From the NCBI GenBank assembly GCA_963854835.1, contig OY978530.1:20547437-20611436 (forward strand): a DNA stretch of 64,000 nt. The letters run 5' to 3'. The position numbers and the translations under genes are program-made. Of this stretch, positions 19,853 to 31,690 are shown piece after piece (the first letter of the stretch is position 1; each line of letters begins with the position of its first letter). The notes beneath the pieces are model-generated. The model worked only from the letters and a program-made list of their open reading frames with translations. It searched no databases and had not been told where the DNA came from. The stretch comes from Megamerina dolium. Its lineage: Eukaryota > Arthropoda > Insecta > Diptera > Megamerinidae.

Positions 19853-21029
19853 GGGCGGATTGATAATGAAGCTACCTAAGTAGGAAAAAACATTTTTTTT
19901 TTCAAAAACCATTTATTTCTCAACATAGTCTCCTTTTACTTCGACACACTTAGAAGACGATATTCCAACTTTTTTATACCATCTGAATAATACGATTTCG
20001 GGAACCCCTCAAAATACGCATTAGTTTCGGTAATCACTTCTTCGTTTGAGCTGAATCTTTTTCCTGCCAGCCATTTTTTAAAGTTTGGAAACAGGAAAAA
20101 GTCACTAGGAGCTAAATCTGGACTATTAGGTGGATGATCAACCAATTCGAAGTGTATTTCACGTAATTTTAGCATCGTATCTAATGCTGTGTGAACCGGT
20201 GCGTTGTCTTGAAGAAAGAGCACTTTTTTCTTCTTTAAATGTGGTCGTTTTTTCTTGATTGCATTATTCAATTGATCCAATAATGCACGATAATACTTTC
20301 CTGTGATTGTGGATCCTTTTTCAAGATAATCGAAAAGCAATATTCCGAGTACATCCCAAAATACAGTGGCCATAACCTTGCCAGCCGATTTCACTGCCTT
20401 CGCCTTCTTCGGAGCACTTCCACCAGCTTCCACCCATTGTTTCGATTGATTTTTGGTTTCAGTTGTGTAGTGGTGGAACCACGTTTCATCAACATTTATT
20501 AATCGACGCCAAAAATCAACAGGATTACGCTTTATCATGTCCAAACACCACTGTGAAGTGGTCTCTTGAACTCGTTTTTGTTCGACACTGAGCAAACGCG
20601 GCACCCATCTTGCCGGTAGCTTTTTCATATGCAAATGTTCATGCAAAATGTTGAATACACGTACATATGAGATGTTTACTATTTCAACAATCTCACGCAA
20701 CTTAACTCGGTGATCATTCATAACGATATCAAGGATTTTCTTCAGTAACCACCTCTTTTGGCCTTCCTGTTGACCGAGCAGACTCACCGTAATGTTTATC
20801 GAGCTTTTCTTTTGATAGTGTTTAATCACTGCACGAAATTCGCTTTTTTCCATTTTTCAAGAAACACAAAAGTTGGTTACTTCAAACGACTACAACAAAT
20901 AAACTAATCGATGAATTTGGGTGAAATTTGAGAGCTGACGTTTGACAGATCGCAATTTAAAAAAAAAACAAGTTTTTGTGTTTGTGCTGCCTTTTCGTAC
21001 TTAGATAGCTTCTTTATCAATCCGCCTCG
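19853..21029 (-). mobile_element. mariner element with TIRs and open transposase
   Basis: Inverted ends of about 30 bp, each reading GCGGATTGATAA (left from 19853; right end at 21029), with a few mismatches beyond the first 20 bp. TA flanks at 19851-19852 and 21030-21031. At 1177 bp it is shorter than a usual 1.3-kb mariner, consistent with the N-terminal coding deletion. It sits between a minus-strand gypsy pol and its probable 5' LTR. Confidence 0.88.
19936..20853 (-). CDS. mariner transposase (DD34D), 305 aa, N-terminal deletion
   Basis: Cut-and-paste transposase of the mariner group. Catalytic residues D122 (NVDETWF), D216 (LQDNAPVHT) and D251 (DLAPSDFF) are all present, with 34 residues between the last two. 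The WVPRLLS linker motif is at 83-89. The family is usually about 345 aa; here the first helix-turn-helix jumps from about residue 20 (MEKSEFRAVIKHYQKK) directly into later sequence, so about 40 residues appear lost in frame. The catalytic domain therefore looks usable but end recognition is probably impaired. A few changes at conserved sites (HPPNSPDLAPS rather than HPPYSPDLAPC/S) are minor. Confidence 0.85.
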   Translation of the reverse strand: MEKSEFRAVIKHYQKKSSINITVSLLGQQEGQKRWLLKKILDIVMNDHRVKLREIVEIVNISYVRVFNILHEHLHMKKLPARWVPRLLSVEQKRVQETTSQWCLDMIKRNPVDFWRRLINVDETWFHHYTTETKNQSKQWVEAGGSAPKKAKAVKSAGKVMATVFWDVLGILLFDYLEKGSTITGKYYRALLDQLNNAIKKKRPHLKKKKVLFLQDNAPVHTALDTMLKLREIHFELVDHPPNSPDLAPSDFFLFPNFKKWLAGKRFSSNEEVITETNAYFEGFPKSYYSDGIKKLEYRLLSVSK

Positions 21030-21434
21030 TATGTGATTCCATTTGACAAAAAAAAACCAAAGTTAAAAAGAAAGTATCTGCGTACTCGTAACGAGTACGA
21101 GTAATCCAAAAAAAATTCCCATTTTTTTTTCTGATGGTCAGAAAATCTTGCATTTAGCTTAATTAAAACTGAATTCCGAAGCAGAAAGAAAAGAATTATC
21201 GTTACCATATGGAATATATTGTCATCGATCGAATGTACTTGTAATGTCCAGTAAATCCAGCATTTAGCTAAATTTCAAGTGTATTTCCAAAGTAGATGAA
21301 AACATTCAATCGCAACAAAGCAACACTCAATTGATCCAAGATAAAAAAAGGTGTAGAATTAAGATTTATGGTGTTAAGATGTTAAGGGACAGACCCCAAA
21401 TGAAACTCAAGTTAAAAAAAAACCTTGGTTGGTA
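21030..21434 (-). other. probable LTR-element leader, unassigned
   Basis: Lies between the mariner and the PBS-like site. It holds no supported coding sequence and is A/T-rich; position suggests 5' leader of the minus-oriented LTR element. Confidence 0.35.
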
Positions 21435-21452
21435 GTCCCACGTTTGGCGCCA
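21435..21452 (-). other. primer-binding-site-like sequence
   Basis: On the minus strand TGGCGCCAAACGTGGGAC lies seven bases inside the LTR end (...ATCATAACA). It begins TGG as expected for pairing with a tRNA 3' CCA and resembles the TGGCGCC-type sites of insect LTR elements. It fixes the element's orientation as minus. Confidence 0.65.
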
Positions 21453-21459
21453 TTTTCTC

Positions 21460-21965
21460 TGTTATGATTCATTTATGCATGATGGCTTAAATGTTAATAA
21501 TACGGTTATATATTGGCACACGCGATTGATAGTACGACGAAGGATGCCAATCAGCCAACTCGTGTGCACCTAGCTTGTCCCGGAGCTTCAGTTTCGAGGA
21601 TTCATGTTGATTAGCTGGAGGCTCACGGTATACTCATATTTTATCTGTATAGTGGAACAGAGGAAAAGATTTATGCACACAAAAAAAAATGACCAACGAA
21701 TAATCGGCGTTCACAAAGTACGCCAATACCCCTGAGGAAGATGCCATTACCTTTCGTACGTGCCTATACAATGTTAAGTAAGCGCGTCTTTACCCACTCA
21801 CCATTACTCACAAAACGTTAAGCGAGTCTCAATGACCTACTCAAGCATGTAACTTTCGGACCACATTTATGAAGTATTTCACACCGACATTATAAATCCA
21901 ATAACGTTTATTAAGTACATATTTTTACATTGCTCTTGAACTTTATTCACTTATATATTCTATGG
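21460..21965 (-). mobile_element. 5' LTR of a minus-oriented LTR element
   Basis: About 500 bp matching the LTR at 3207-3675. Its minus-strand 3' end is ATAACA next to the PBS-like site. The far boundary is placed where the two copies stop matching, just after TTCACTTATATATTCTAT, so the true end is uncertain. No matching 3' LTR is seen to the left, so the element is probably incomplete. Confidence 0.65.
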
Positions 21966-23640
21966 TTATCTATTAATGCTGCCTTTGGAATATCAATAAC
22001 ATGTCAACAAAATACATTCCTATTGCGTTTAGAAAAAAAATATATATATATTTATAATACAAATTTACGCCAAAACAAATTTACATGGCTGTCACAAAGC
22101 GTACAATACTGTATATCGCCTCGTCGCTTTTCGACCCACTCGGTCTGCTCGAAACCACTCGTGATTACTTCCAAAATAATCCTCTAAGATTTATGCTTGC
22201 TGAAACTAGAATGAGATGAGTCCGTGTCTCAGCACTTGCATCAATCATCACTCAATTCGGTATCGTCTTTCGAAGTACTTCGATATTGTCCAACAACATG
22301 CAAATATTATAGGTTTTGCGACCCTTCGATTCGTGCATATGCAGACAGGCTGCGGTACATTTGCTTATGTCCAAGTCCAGGGTCGGAATCCAGCTGACCT
22401 CGTATCTCGTGGTTACCGTGCTGCGGAGCTTAAGACATCGATGTGGTTTTCTGGTCCTTCCTTTCAACACGAAGACACGTTGAAATTGCCAAATAACAAA
22501 GGTCGTATCGATCTTGATATGGATATTATTAACGCAGAAAAATGCAAAAAGACTTTTGCAGTAGTTAAAGAGACAAACTTCTTGATTGAAGTCATTAAAA
22601 GCATCATCGTCGTCATCTCGTAGCCATCTCGTCGTTTGGGTTCAATGCCAAATGCAGAAAGAAATCAACTTCAAACACCATATCGTCATCGCCTGAAGAA
22701 TTACGACGCTAATCAGATTTCATTATTTGCAACATTCAACGAGAACATTTTTCCGACGACATTTGTTTGCTCCAGAAAAATCAACTGTTAAAAAACAATT
22801 TGAAATTTTTAACTCCGTTTCTTGACTACTCAACTGGCTTTGAACTTGTTAAGATTGGTGGCCGCTTGGACTACGCAGACTTACCATACTCTCAGAAGCA
22901 CCCTATTTTGCTGCCTAGCAATTCGCAATTTGCGCATCTACCATGCCGACCCTAAAGCATTGGTTGCTCTTACACATTTTATTATTGGATCGGAAACGCT
23001 AGAGATTTGGTTCGTAGCATCGTACGTTCCTCCGTGCATTGTGTTCGCCATAAGCTAATGCTGCTTCAACACGTCATAGGACCACTACCAGCCGCGCGTC
23101 TTACATCTGCTCGTCCATTTGTACATTGTGGAATCGATTTCTGTGGGCCATTTAACACGTATCTGCTAGTCCGTCCAAATACAGCCTGCTTGGCTGTATT
23201 TGTTTGCCTCGTAATTAAAGCTGTACACATCGGGGTAGTTGCCACGCGACATTTTATTGCGATAACACCACAAATATTGTTGGGGCAGCTAACCATTTAA
23301 AAGAGCTGAGACAATTCCTCTTCAGAAATGAGACGCAATTATAAACTTTGTTTTTAATCCTCCGAAAGCGCTTCACTTTAACGGTTCTTGAGAAGCTGCG
23401 GTCAAGAGTGCAAAGGCCTCTTAAATCGGACATTGGCAAATACCAAGTTGACGCTGAAAGAGCTGAGCACTGTCGCTGTAGAACTAGAGGCAATTTTCAA
23501 CGCTCGTCTGATATGCCCGATTTCATCAGATTCCAACGACTTTGGGGTACTCACGGCTGGACATTTGTTAGTTAGTAACTCATTAAGTGCATTATCTGAA
23601 CGCTTAAAGAAGCCAAATCAATCTGGATAGATTTTGAAGT
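21966..23640 (+). pseudogene. BEL/Pao pol remnant 1
   Basis: Plus-strand debris of a BEL/Pao polyprotein. Pieces in order: SLFDPLGLL near 22120-22150 (post-RT region), a RNase H/linker piece GRNPADLVSRGYRAAELKTS at 22383-22440, pre-integrase sequence LVKIGGRLDYADLPYSQKHP at 22840-22900, and an integrase core beginning GIDFCGPF near 23133 with CLAVFVCLVIKAVHIGVV. A later plus-strand frame covers the integrase end and the DUF5641-like tail region to 23630. Gaps, stops and at least five frame changes show an old copy. Confidence 0.7.
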
Positions 23641-26600
23641 CAGGTCGTTGCATTTTAAATAGCTCCTTTCCATTTTCAAAAGTCAATAACACATTTTCAC
23701 GGGTTTCTTATGCAGGTGGTGTGATTTTAAAAGGAATTTTGTACGGTATGTGGTCTGTTTTGCATCTGTTGTATAATTGACATTCATTGATGATATTTGT
23801 AATATCTTTAACATAATTTGGGTAGTATAATTTATTTTTGAATATATTGACCACCTTTTTCCCTATTCCCTGCTGTAACCCTTCCAAATGTATTCGAAAA
23901 TTTTTGGTTTTAGTTCGGGATAAATTTAATTATTTTTCAGTATCTTAGTCGCTCTTACTACTTTATTGTTTCTCCTTTTAATCAAATTAGAATGGAAATT
24001 TAGAAAAGCAATAAAATCTTCATCTATGGGCATATATATTGCTACTACTTTGTTTAATAAATGTGTTTTTATTATTCCTTTATAAACTCAGTATTTAAGG
24101 CATTATAAGTGATTGTGGTTATGGATTTATTAAAAATTGTATGTAAGTCTGTGATATTATCGGCACCTCTAATAATTTTTCATTAATTTTTAATAGGTTC
24201 AGAGGTCGGTCTGTTATTGTAATATACTGGGTATTATCTTCTTCCGCTGAGTGAACCGTGGCTGCATCTGATCTAACGAATCCATCTTCTTCAACATATT
24301 TAATTTCGAAGTCGAATTCATTAAGCTTAATTTTTCAACGTTACAGTTTCGAATTTGAATCTTAAAGATTTTGTAACCACTGTAACCTATGATCGCAACA
24401 AATTTTCTACCTTATAAATACTGGCTAATAATTCAATAACCTTCATGGTCATTCAGTGTGCGACTTGCAAAATATATTGGGTGACCTTACTGGCTCAAAA
24501 CTGCTCCTAAAGCTATGTTTGAAGCGTCAGTAGTTAGTGTAAATTCCGAAAATTTATTTTGTTCCTTTTTTTAGACAATTTGTTAATGCCTTCATAATTT
24601 GGGCACAATTACCAATAAACTTCTTGTAGAATCTTGTCCCAAAAATTGCTTAGTTTCCTTTTCGGATTTTGGTATTGGATAGTTTGCGATAGCATTTATT
24701 TTCTTAGGATTTGCTTTTATTCTCTCTAGAGTGATTACATGCTTAAGAAACCCCGTTTCTCTTTATAGGAACTCACTCTTATATAATTAAAGCTTTAAAT
24801 TTGCCTTTTCTAATGTGCTGAAAACACGATCGCCATTTGATATGTTCTTGCAATGAGGTACTAAAGATGATTATATAATCTAAATAGACTAAACAATGTT
24901 TTCCAGTCAAATACTTTAAGATTGTGTTCATTGATCTTTGGAAAGTAGCAGGGCTATTTTTAAGCCCAAACGGTATACGCAAGAACTCATAATGGACGTT
25001 TTGCGTTGAAAACGCCGTTTTCCTTCTACTTTCCGTATCCATCTCAATTCGATGGAATCCTAATTTGTCAAGAATCTCACCTATATTAGAGAGAGCATAT
25101 CTGTCATCTACCGTGACTTCATTTATGTAATCTAAGATTCTCCATTTTTGTTTGTCAGAAGCGTAAACCTTTTTTGGCACTACCCATATTGCGAATATGG
25201 GGAATTACTATAACAGGTGATGCATTGATCTAACATTTATTGGATTTGGTTATCAACTTCTTTTCTATGTACCTGGGAGTACCTATAGCATTTCGAATAT
25301 ATTGGATCCTCATGCTTCGTTATTATTTTATGCTTTATAGCATTCGTAAACGTTAAGTGATCTCCTTCATAGTGAAAAAGTATACCGTACTTTTTCAAAA
25401 TATTATTTAATTACTATTTTTTTTTTCTTCGTAATTTATAAGGTCAGTCCTAAATTTATTTCCTTCCTTTACTAGTTCATTTGTATTTTTGCTTTCAGGA
25501 CTTGAAGGATGTCGCTACATATTAGTGCATCGTATTTTTTTGAAAATGGAAGAATGTAAAAATTTAAATTAAATTAAATTTGGAAATTTACGGTGCCATT
25601 TATTATGTTGATTAGTTTTTTATCGGTTTTTTTATTTCGTTTGAAAAATATTGGGAATAATTAAACTTTTCTTTGAGTTTAATTAAGACCGATTTCAGTA
25701 TTTAATTTAAGATTTGAAAATTTTCCGAGGAATCCAAATTAAAATTTTCATCCAAATCCATTGGTTGCGGGACTCCAAACCTGCGCAAACTACTCTGGTT
25801 TGAGCCATAACTGCGTTGCCTATTGTTGTTTGGATTGTAATATGCGGTTGTCTTGGAATATTGTTGAAATTTCGAGTGTGGCTATCCGAATTGAAATTTC
25901 CGTTAAAAAATTTCTATCTGGGTGATTATAAAGAATTGACTGATTTTGGAAATTGGGGTGATTATTCAAATTTTGAACATTTTTATAATTTTGAAAATTT
26001 CTGAATTCGTATGAATTGCTATTATGGAATGAATTTATATTGGGATGCGTGAACTCCCTGAACTCATTATTAAATACAGTAGGTCTATATCTACTTTTAT
26101 AACTGATAGCAGCAACATTACAAGTTCGGGCAGTTTGTAAATTTTGGGTCAATTGTTGATTTTGTCGGGGTTGGGCTGATGCATCATCATATCATCATTG
26201 TTGCGTAACACCCGCCATATGTACCGAAAATCAGACACTAAATTTGCATTTAAAAGACTTGTCCGGTGTTTTGGCAGTTTTCTTTTCAACACCATTAGAC
26301 ACGATTACTCCAAATTTTTCTCATAATGGCGTTTTTCTGTCCCAGTTATGTCCCTTAATTTAACTTTGCCTCTGATTTTACAAATTTCCTCGTTCATCAC
26401 ATCATATAAATTATTAATACTGTTTTATATCTAATATTATTGATGAGATGATGAGCATAGGTGTCGGAGTAGTCTCACCAAATTCATCTATAAGTAGTTG
26501 TTTGAAATTTGTCCAGTCTGTCTGTTGCTCCCTCCGCACTATCATTGCACCATCTCCTGATAGTGTGCATACAATATATAGAATTGAAGTAAAGGCTCCT

Positions 26601-26780
26601 TTCCTCTGCAGTTAAGGCAGCAATCGCAGAAACCACTGCCTCCACATTAGAGATGTAAAATGCCAAATGTTGTTTCTTTCCATCAAAACGCTCAATGTTT
26701 CCGATATTTTTCAGGATTAAGTTCTTTATATGGTCTATGTTGGTTTCGATATACACAATAGTTACATTTTAATTACCAAT
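23641..26780 (-). pseudogene. 17.6/297-like gypsy element, broken
   Basis: Minus-strand element read from right to left. It begins with a gag start at 26756-26484 (HIKNLILKNIGNIERFDGKK), then an Asn/Phe-rich gag C-terminus at 26152-25820 that is typical of this errantivirus-like group. RT follows at 25180-24779 ([18 protein letters not shown]), where the catalytic site reads YLDY instead of YLDD, which would inactivate it. RNase H and linker debris lie at 24720-23980, with integrase zinc-domain debris at 23975-23670. Frames are short and interrupted. No envelope-like gene or LTR was recognised. It shares sequence with the blocks at 2925-3206 and 16021-16645. Confidence 0.7.
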
Positions 26781-27038
26781 ATACCAAAATAGAATGATTT
26801 TATTATTTAAGAATGTTTTTTGAATAATTGAAAATGGAAATGTTCAGTATATAAAGACAAGATCGTATTGATCCTGTAGTATATAAATAGAAAGTTTGTT
26901 AAACAATAAAACAACAATAATTATAAAATTCAACACAAATACTCCCCTTCTCCAAATTAATTAGCAGCTTTTTCAATATACTATAAAAACAAACTTGTAT
27001 TGATTTTTAAACTTAAATATATAACGAGTATATATATA

Positions 27039-27383
27039 TGCCGTAGCTCAGTGGTTAGTGTGTTCGCCTTCTGATCTGTAGGTCGTGGGTTCAATCCCCG
27101 GCTGTTGCATAACAAATTTAATATCGAAAAGATTTTTCTTTCGAATGGTACCCACCTGTCGGCAAGCAATTGGCAATTCTTCCGACAGTAACAACTTGCC
27201 ATGAAAAAGCTTCTTAAAGAACTCTGTGACAAAGCTCAGAAAAAGTGATGTCACAAGTGTTCTGCCGTTCGGAACCGGCTAAAATAAGTAGGTCCCTTCT
27301 AATACTGTCCAAATTTAAGACGCACAACAGTAATGGAAGAGAAGCTCGGCCAATGAGTCCTTTGGGGCTTTAAGTGCCACATA

Positions 27384-27395
<12 letters not shown>
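27039..27395 (+). mobile_element. tRNA-derived SINE, copy 4
   Basis: The most regular copy. It begins TGCCGTAGCTCAGTGG directly after a TA tract, with both pol III boxes intact and one extra G before the B box (GTGGGTTCAATCCC, a better tRNA match). The body is colinear with copy 2, and the end GTGCCACATATTTATTTATTTA passes into (TA)n. Any target duplication is hidden in the TA repeats on both sides. Confidence 0.88.

Positions 27396-27472
<77 letters not shown>
27396..27472. repeat. (TA)n microsatellite
   Basis: Pure TA repeat following the SINE copy 4 tail. Confidence 0.92.
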
Positions 27473-27474
<2 letters not shown>

Positions 27475-27479
27475 CAAAT

Positions 27480-27670
27480 TGGTTTAACAGTAAAATAACA
27501 ATAATTATAAAAGAATAATAATTATAAAATATAACACCACAGTCTACAATGTGTTCGGAGGAAATAGTCACGTCTATGACTTCCTGCCTGGATTTTGTGA
27601 TAAAGTTAGGATAATTTTCTAAATCGCATGTGGCGAGATTTGTTGCAAGAACACTCACCTCTTCCATTTT
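27480..27670 (-). pseudogene. LINE endonuclease fragment
   Basis: Minus-strand frame reading NYPNFITKSRQEVIDVTISS resembles the PTFV...R-x-EVIDVTL motif of LOA/I-type endonucleases (compare residues 255-270 of the intact ORF2 at 8308-12198). Nothing else of that LINE is recognisable next to it. Confidence 0.5.
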
Positions 27671-28159
27671 TTCTTTTCACGCTTCCCCTATATCGCGTTG
27701 TTGTGAGTATCTTCAATGAAAAGATGTATGTTTTTTTGGTGGCGGTGGCTCCATGGTGTTGTGCGCAATGTGTGACGATGCTATCAAGTCTCGCTTACCT
27801 GCGTTCTCTATAGATCATAATACCATAATTAGAGAGAGTATTGAAAATTATTCGATGTTCGCAACCTGCTAGGAATCTCACTGTTCTTGATAACTTTCAA
27901 ACGTGCCCCAGACCTAAGGCAGTTCTGCTGATGGAGAAATTTCATTGAGTGGACTTAACGTCGTCGTCAATATAACGCTTCCTCGGTGTCAGCCGGCTTT
28001 CTGCGGTGTTGGTGAAATCCTGAGGAATCCTTTCACTATTATCCACCATGTCGTGTACAAGTGTTATAATTTCATGTCGCATGTTATGTCGTTTTAATTG
28101 TTTTAAAGTCTTAAATTTACAATTTAAAAGATATAATTAAAAAAGTATATTAATTCAAA
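27671..28159. other. no recognised gene
   Basis: About 490 bp with moderate base composition. It could be LINE ORF1 or LTR sequence, but I found no decisive motif on either strand. Confidence 0.4.
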
Positions 28160-29215
28160 AGCTAAGCTAATAAGTATAGTGAAAGGTGGATAAAGTGCAT
28201 TAGCTTGGTAACAATTTGTTTATAAGTCAAAATCCGTTGTTGATAATGTTGCCCGTATTTCACGTCCTTATGTACGGGACAGAGAACGCTGAGCATCCAA
28301 TCATTGGGCATAAACAACTCGGCAGGCAGGAAATCAGCACCTGCAACTTTGTTGTTTTTCAACCTAAAATTGGCCTATCTGATATCGCTATGGTCGGGTG
28401 GTGCAACATCTACACCATCATCCATGACTGGGGAGTTCCGAAGATTTCCTCCACTGGCGGGATTGTTCGAGGCATCGCATTTCAGTGACGTTGAGAAATG
28501 TTCCCTCCATAAGCTCAGTACACTCTGGATATCTGTAACTAGATTGTTGCCACAACCGAAAGAGGCTCCGAAATTTAATACTCCACTCAGGCGCTCGATC
28601 ATCTCAAGGAATTTTTGAGTCTCATTTTTGTCTCCGCATATCTCTATCTCCATACAATCGCGTCTTTCTTGTTCTCTTTTCTTTCGGGACACATAAACGT
28701 GTTCGCAAATTAACTGCAATAAGGTAATGATCCGAGTCGATGTTGGCACCACGGATCGATTTCACGTCCATCATACTGGAAGCGTGCCTTCCGTCAATCA
28801 TCACGTGATCAATTTGGATTTTCGTTCTTTGATCTGAAGGCAGCTAAGTTGGGATTTGGATGTCGAGATGCTGAAATCTGGTACTACTTATTACCATATG
28901 TCGTATTACGGCAAAGTCGATTAAACTCGTTCCGTTATCAGAGATGTTCTGGTGGATGCTGAATATTCCGACTGTTGGCCCCAGGGTGCCCTCCTTGACC
29001 ACCCCGACACTAGCCCACCATGGGGTTGTGGTCATAAACTTCTTTGAGGCGCTGAAAGAAGCTCCCTTTGGTCGTCCTTCGCATCCGTCGGGGCGTAGGC
29101 ACATATTGGGCTGATGTTAAAAAGGTTTACCTTAATGCAGATTGTTGCCTGTTCACAGGTGTGAATCGTGAGATAAAATGTCGCAGTCTCTTACTGAGAC
29201 TGTGACTTACTCTCT
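28160..29215 (-). pseudogene. RTE LINE copy B, degenerate
   Basis: Minus-strand pieces of the same RTE family as copies A, C and D: RT start (KNNKVAGADFLPAELF) at 28362-28290, linker (NLVTDIQSVLSLWREHFST) at 28560-28480, SDHYLIAV at 28735-28712, and endonuclease (NISDNGTSLIDFA) at 28960-28900. The RT beyond 28240 is lost. Several frameshifts; inactive. Confidence 0.72.
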
Positions 29216-29259
29216 TACTCTTACAAAAGACTTGTACGGCAAGATTCGCGTGATTCGTT

Positions 29260-31018
29260 CTCCTCAATATCTAAGGTTCTAGAATATGTAAACCGGATCA
29301 TGCTTGAGGACAAACTGCTTGAATCTAGAGAAGATGAAGCAGACATTACTGTCGTGGAAGCAAATGTGACCATTGATGGCGGTGATGCTTCGCTGTCTGC
29401 AGATAAATCTGCACAAGTCTAAGGCGGCTAGAGCCGCTCTGATCCTATACCTGGAAGCCGACGGAGAGTACATTGTCCTCATTCAGGAACCGTGGACCAT
29501 AGGGAACATGGTTTATGGACTGGGGACACCAAAGTATTGACTGGTTTACACGATAAACACAGGTAGACCTAGGGCTTGTATACTTCTGAAGAATTCAATA
29601 ACTTTTCTCTTACTCTGTAATTACAGCAATTAGGATACAACGGTGGTATGTGCAGAAAATATAGGTAAGTGATGCTGGTTTGCATCAGCCTACCTCGCAC
29701 ACGACCACCAGTAACCACCACCTCCAAATAACATAAAGCGTCTGATGGAACATGCCCATAAATTCCAAACGAAGCTTATGCTGGCATGCGACGCCAACGC
29801 ACACCACATGGTTTAGGGAAGCAGGGATATCAATGACAGAGGTGAGTCACTGTTTAATTATATCCTTACAACAAATCTTGTAGTGTGTAACGGGTTCTAG
29901 ACATAACTCTTGCCTCAGTAGGCATTGTAGACAATATATAAAACTGGCAAGTATTAGATCAGCACTGCTTCTTTGATCATAGGTACATACAGTTTGCTAA
30001 AGATTACAAACCTTACACAAATGCCAAGGCTTTTGAACCAGCCCTTCAGACAGTAGTATCAGCAGTAGAGAAAACTTTTCACAACAAAGAATTTGTCTTA
30101 GCGGCCTTTACGTATATTGAGGACGCCTTCAACAACGTTCACCCCAGGCGATCGCTGATGCTCTTGGACGACTTGTGGTGGATACAATACTTAGCAAATG
30201 GATAAAAAGGCTACTGAAAAATAGACTCATAACATCCAAGCTAGGGGGATCTACCAATACAAGACGCGTAAGAAGAGGGACTCCGCAAAGAGGGGTGCTC
30301 TTCTCTGTTCTATGAAACTTGGTAGTGAATGAACTACTAAGAGAAATAGAAAGGCAGGGGTCCGGAATGATTGCTAATGCCGATGATGCTGTTCATTTGG
30401 TAACTGGAAAATATCCGGAAATCCTAAGAGAGGTAATTCAATTAAATCTCAACACCTTATCAAGATGGGTTAGGGACAGCTGTTTGAATGCAAACCCACA
30501 AAAAACAGAGCTTATTTTGTTCGCCACTAAACACAAAATGCCACCCTTAAACGCCTCCAGTTTGAATGGGGTCCCGTTAATGGTTAAAGAGAAACTCGAT
30601 ATCTATGAATAGCCCTAGACAGAAAATCAAATCGGAAGAAGAATATTATTAATAGGGTTGAAAAAGCCAGCACTCCGATCTATGCCTGAAGAGGGGCAAT
30701 AGGAAAAAAGGTGGGGAATGCAACCAAAAATTAATTACTGGATTTACAAAGCAGTTAAGAGCCAATACTCTTATAGCTTGGTGGACTGCACTCGGTAAAT
30801 CTTCTCATATCAAACCTATGGAAAGAATAAAAAGAGCAGACCTCCTCCACTCTCTATTCTCATATTTGTAGACGGTTCTAAACTTGATGGAACGGTGGGA
30901 TGGGGTGTATATTCGGAGAATCTCAACCTTAATATTTCATTCCGCCTGCCTGACTACTGCAGTGTGTTTGAGACAGAAGTAAAAGCTATTAATACTGCAC
31001 TCACTTGGGTCAAGTAGA
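29260..31018 (+). pseudogene. LOA/I-type LINE remnant, plus strand
   Basis: An ORF1 tail (ESREDEADITVVEANVTIDG) overlaps the ORF2 start (QINLHKSKAARAA). Endonuclease pieces follow (IQEPWT near 29485; CDANAH near 29790). RT pieces run from 30040 to 30610, with the catalytic box read as NADDAVHLV where Y/FADD is usual, and RNase H begins LFVDGSKLDGTVGWGVYS near 30865. The sequence ends abruptly in RNase H at about 31018. Many stops; inactive. Confidence 0.7.
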
Positions 31019-31029
31019 GCACTGTCTCT

Positions 31030-31690
31030 CACATATATATATATAAAAAGTTTACTCGAATATCCATCTTTTTCTTTTATTTCCACTTTTTGAGAAACAA
31101 TTTTTGCATATACTACTAATTTACACCCAAAATATGGTTGAATTTGACGAAGTGCCTTGTATGTTATGAGGGTTCTAAAAGCGATAATTTAAACGAGGTT
31201 TTTAAAATAATTCCGAGGCTTAGAATGGGAGCTACATAAAAATGGGAGTGGCTCGCCCATTTCTGGCAAGGTTATGTAGCAGTATAATGTAACGCTATGT
31301 GCTAAATATTGTTGAATGAAATGGTATATTAAGTGAGTTATAGCAAGTTAAAAATTTTGAAAATTCCGAGTTTAGTCGCTTTGAATACTTGGTGTGGGCG
31401 TGGCGTGACCGATCATGCCCAATTTAAATCCTCTCCATACTCTTGGATCATAGGTTACTTATGCCAAATTTCGTCACATTAGCTCAATATTTGCTCAAGT
31501 TATCGTGCGAACCAGCCAGGTTACGGACAGACGGACGGAAGGACGGACATCATTAAATCGAAAATTTAAGCGACGCTGATCACGAATATATATTCTTTTG
31601 TATATCTTCGGCGATTTCTTCAAGTGGTTACAAACATCTGACCAAAATGAATATACCTTGCATATTACATTATGCAGGGTATAAGAACAC
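31030..31690. repeat. dispersed non-coding repeat, family unassigned
   Basis: A stretch containing GGACAGACGGACGGAAGGACGGACAT near its middle-right part and ending with an inverted motif (ATACCTTGCAT...ATGCAGGGTAT, about 31656-31681). Blocks of this kind (tandem GGAC followed by a TGATC...TATATAT stretch and a terminal GGGTATAA) are familiar as the non-coding 3' part of dispersed repeats in fly genomes. I cannot name the family. No coding signal. Confidence 0.45.
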
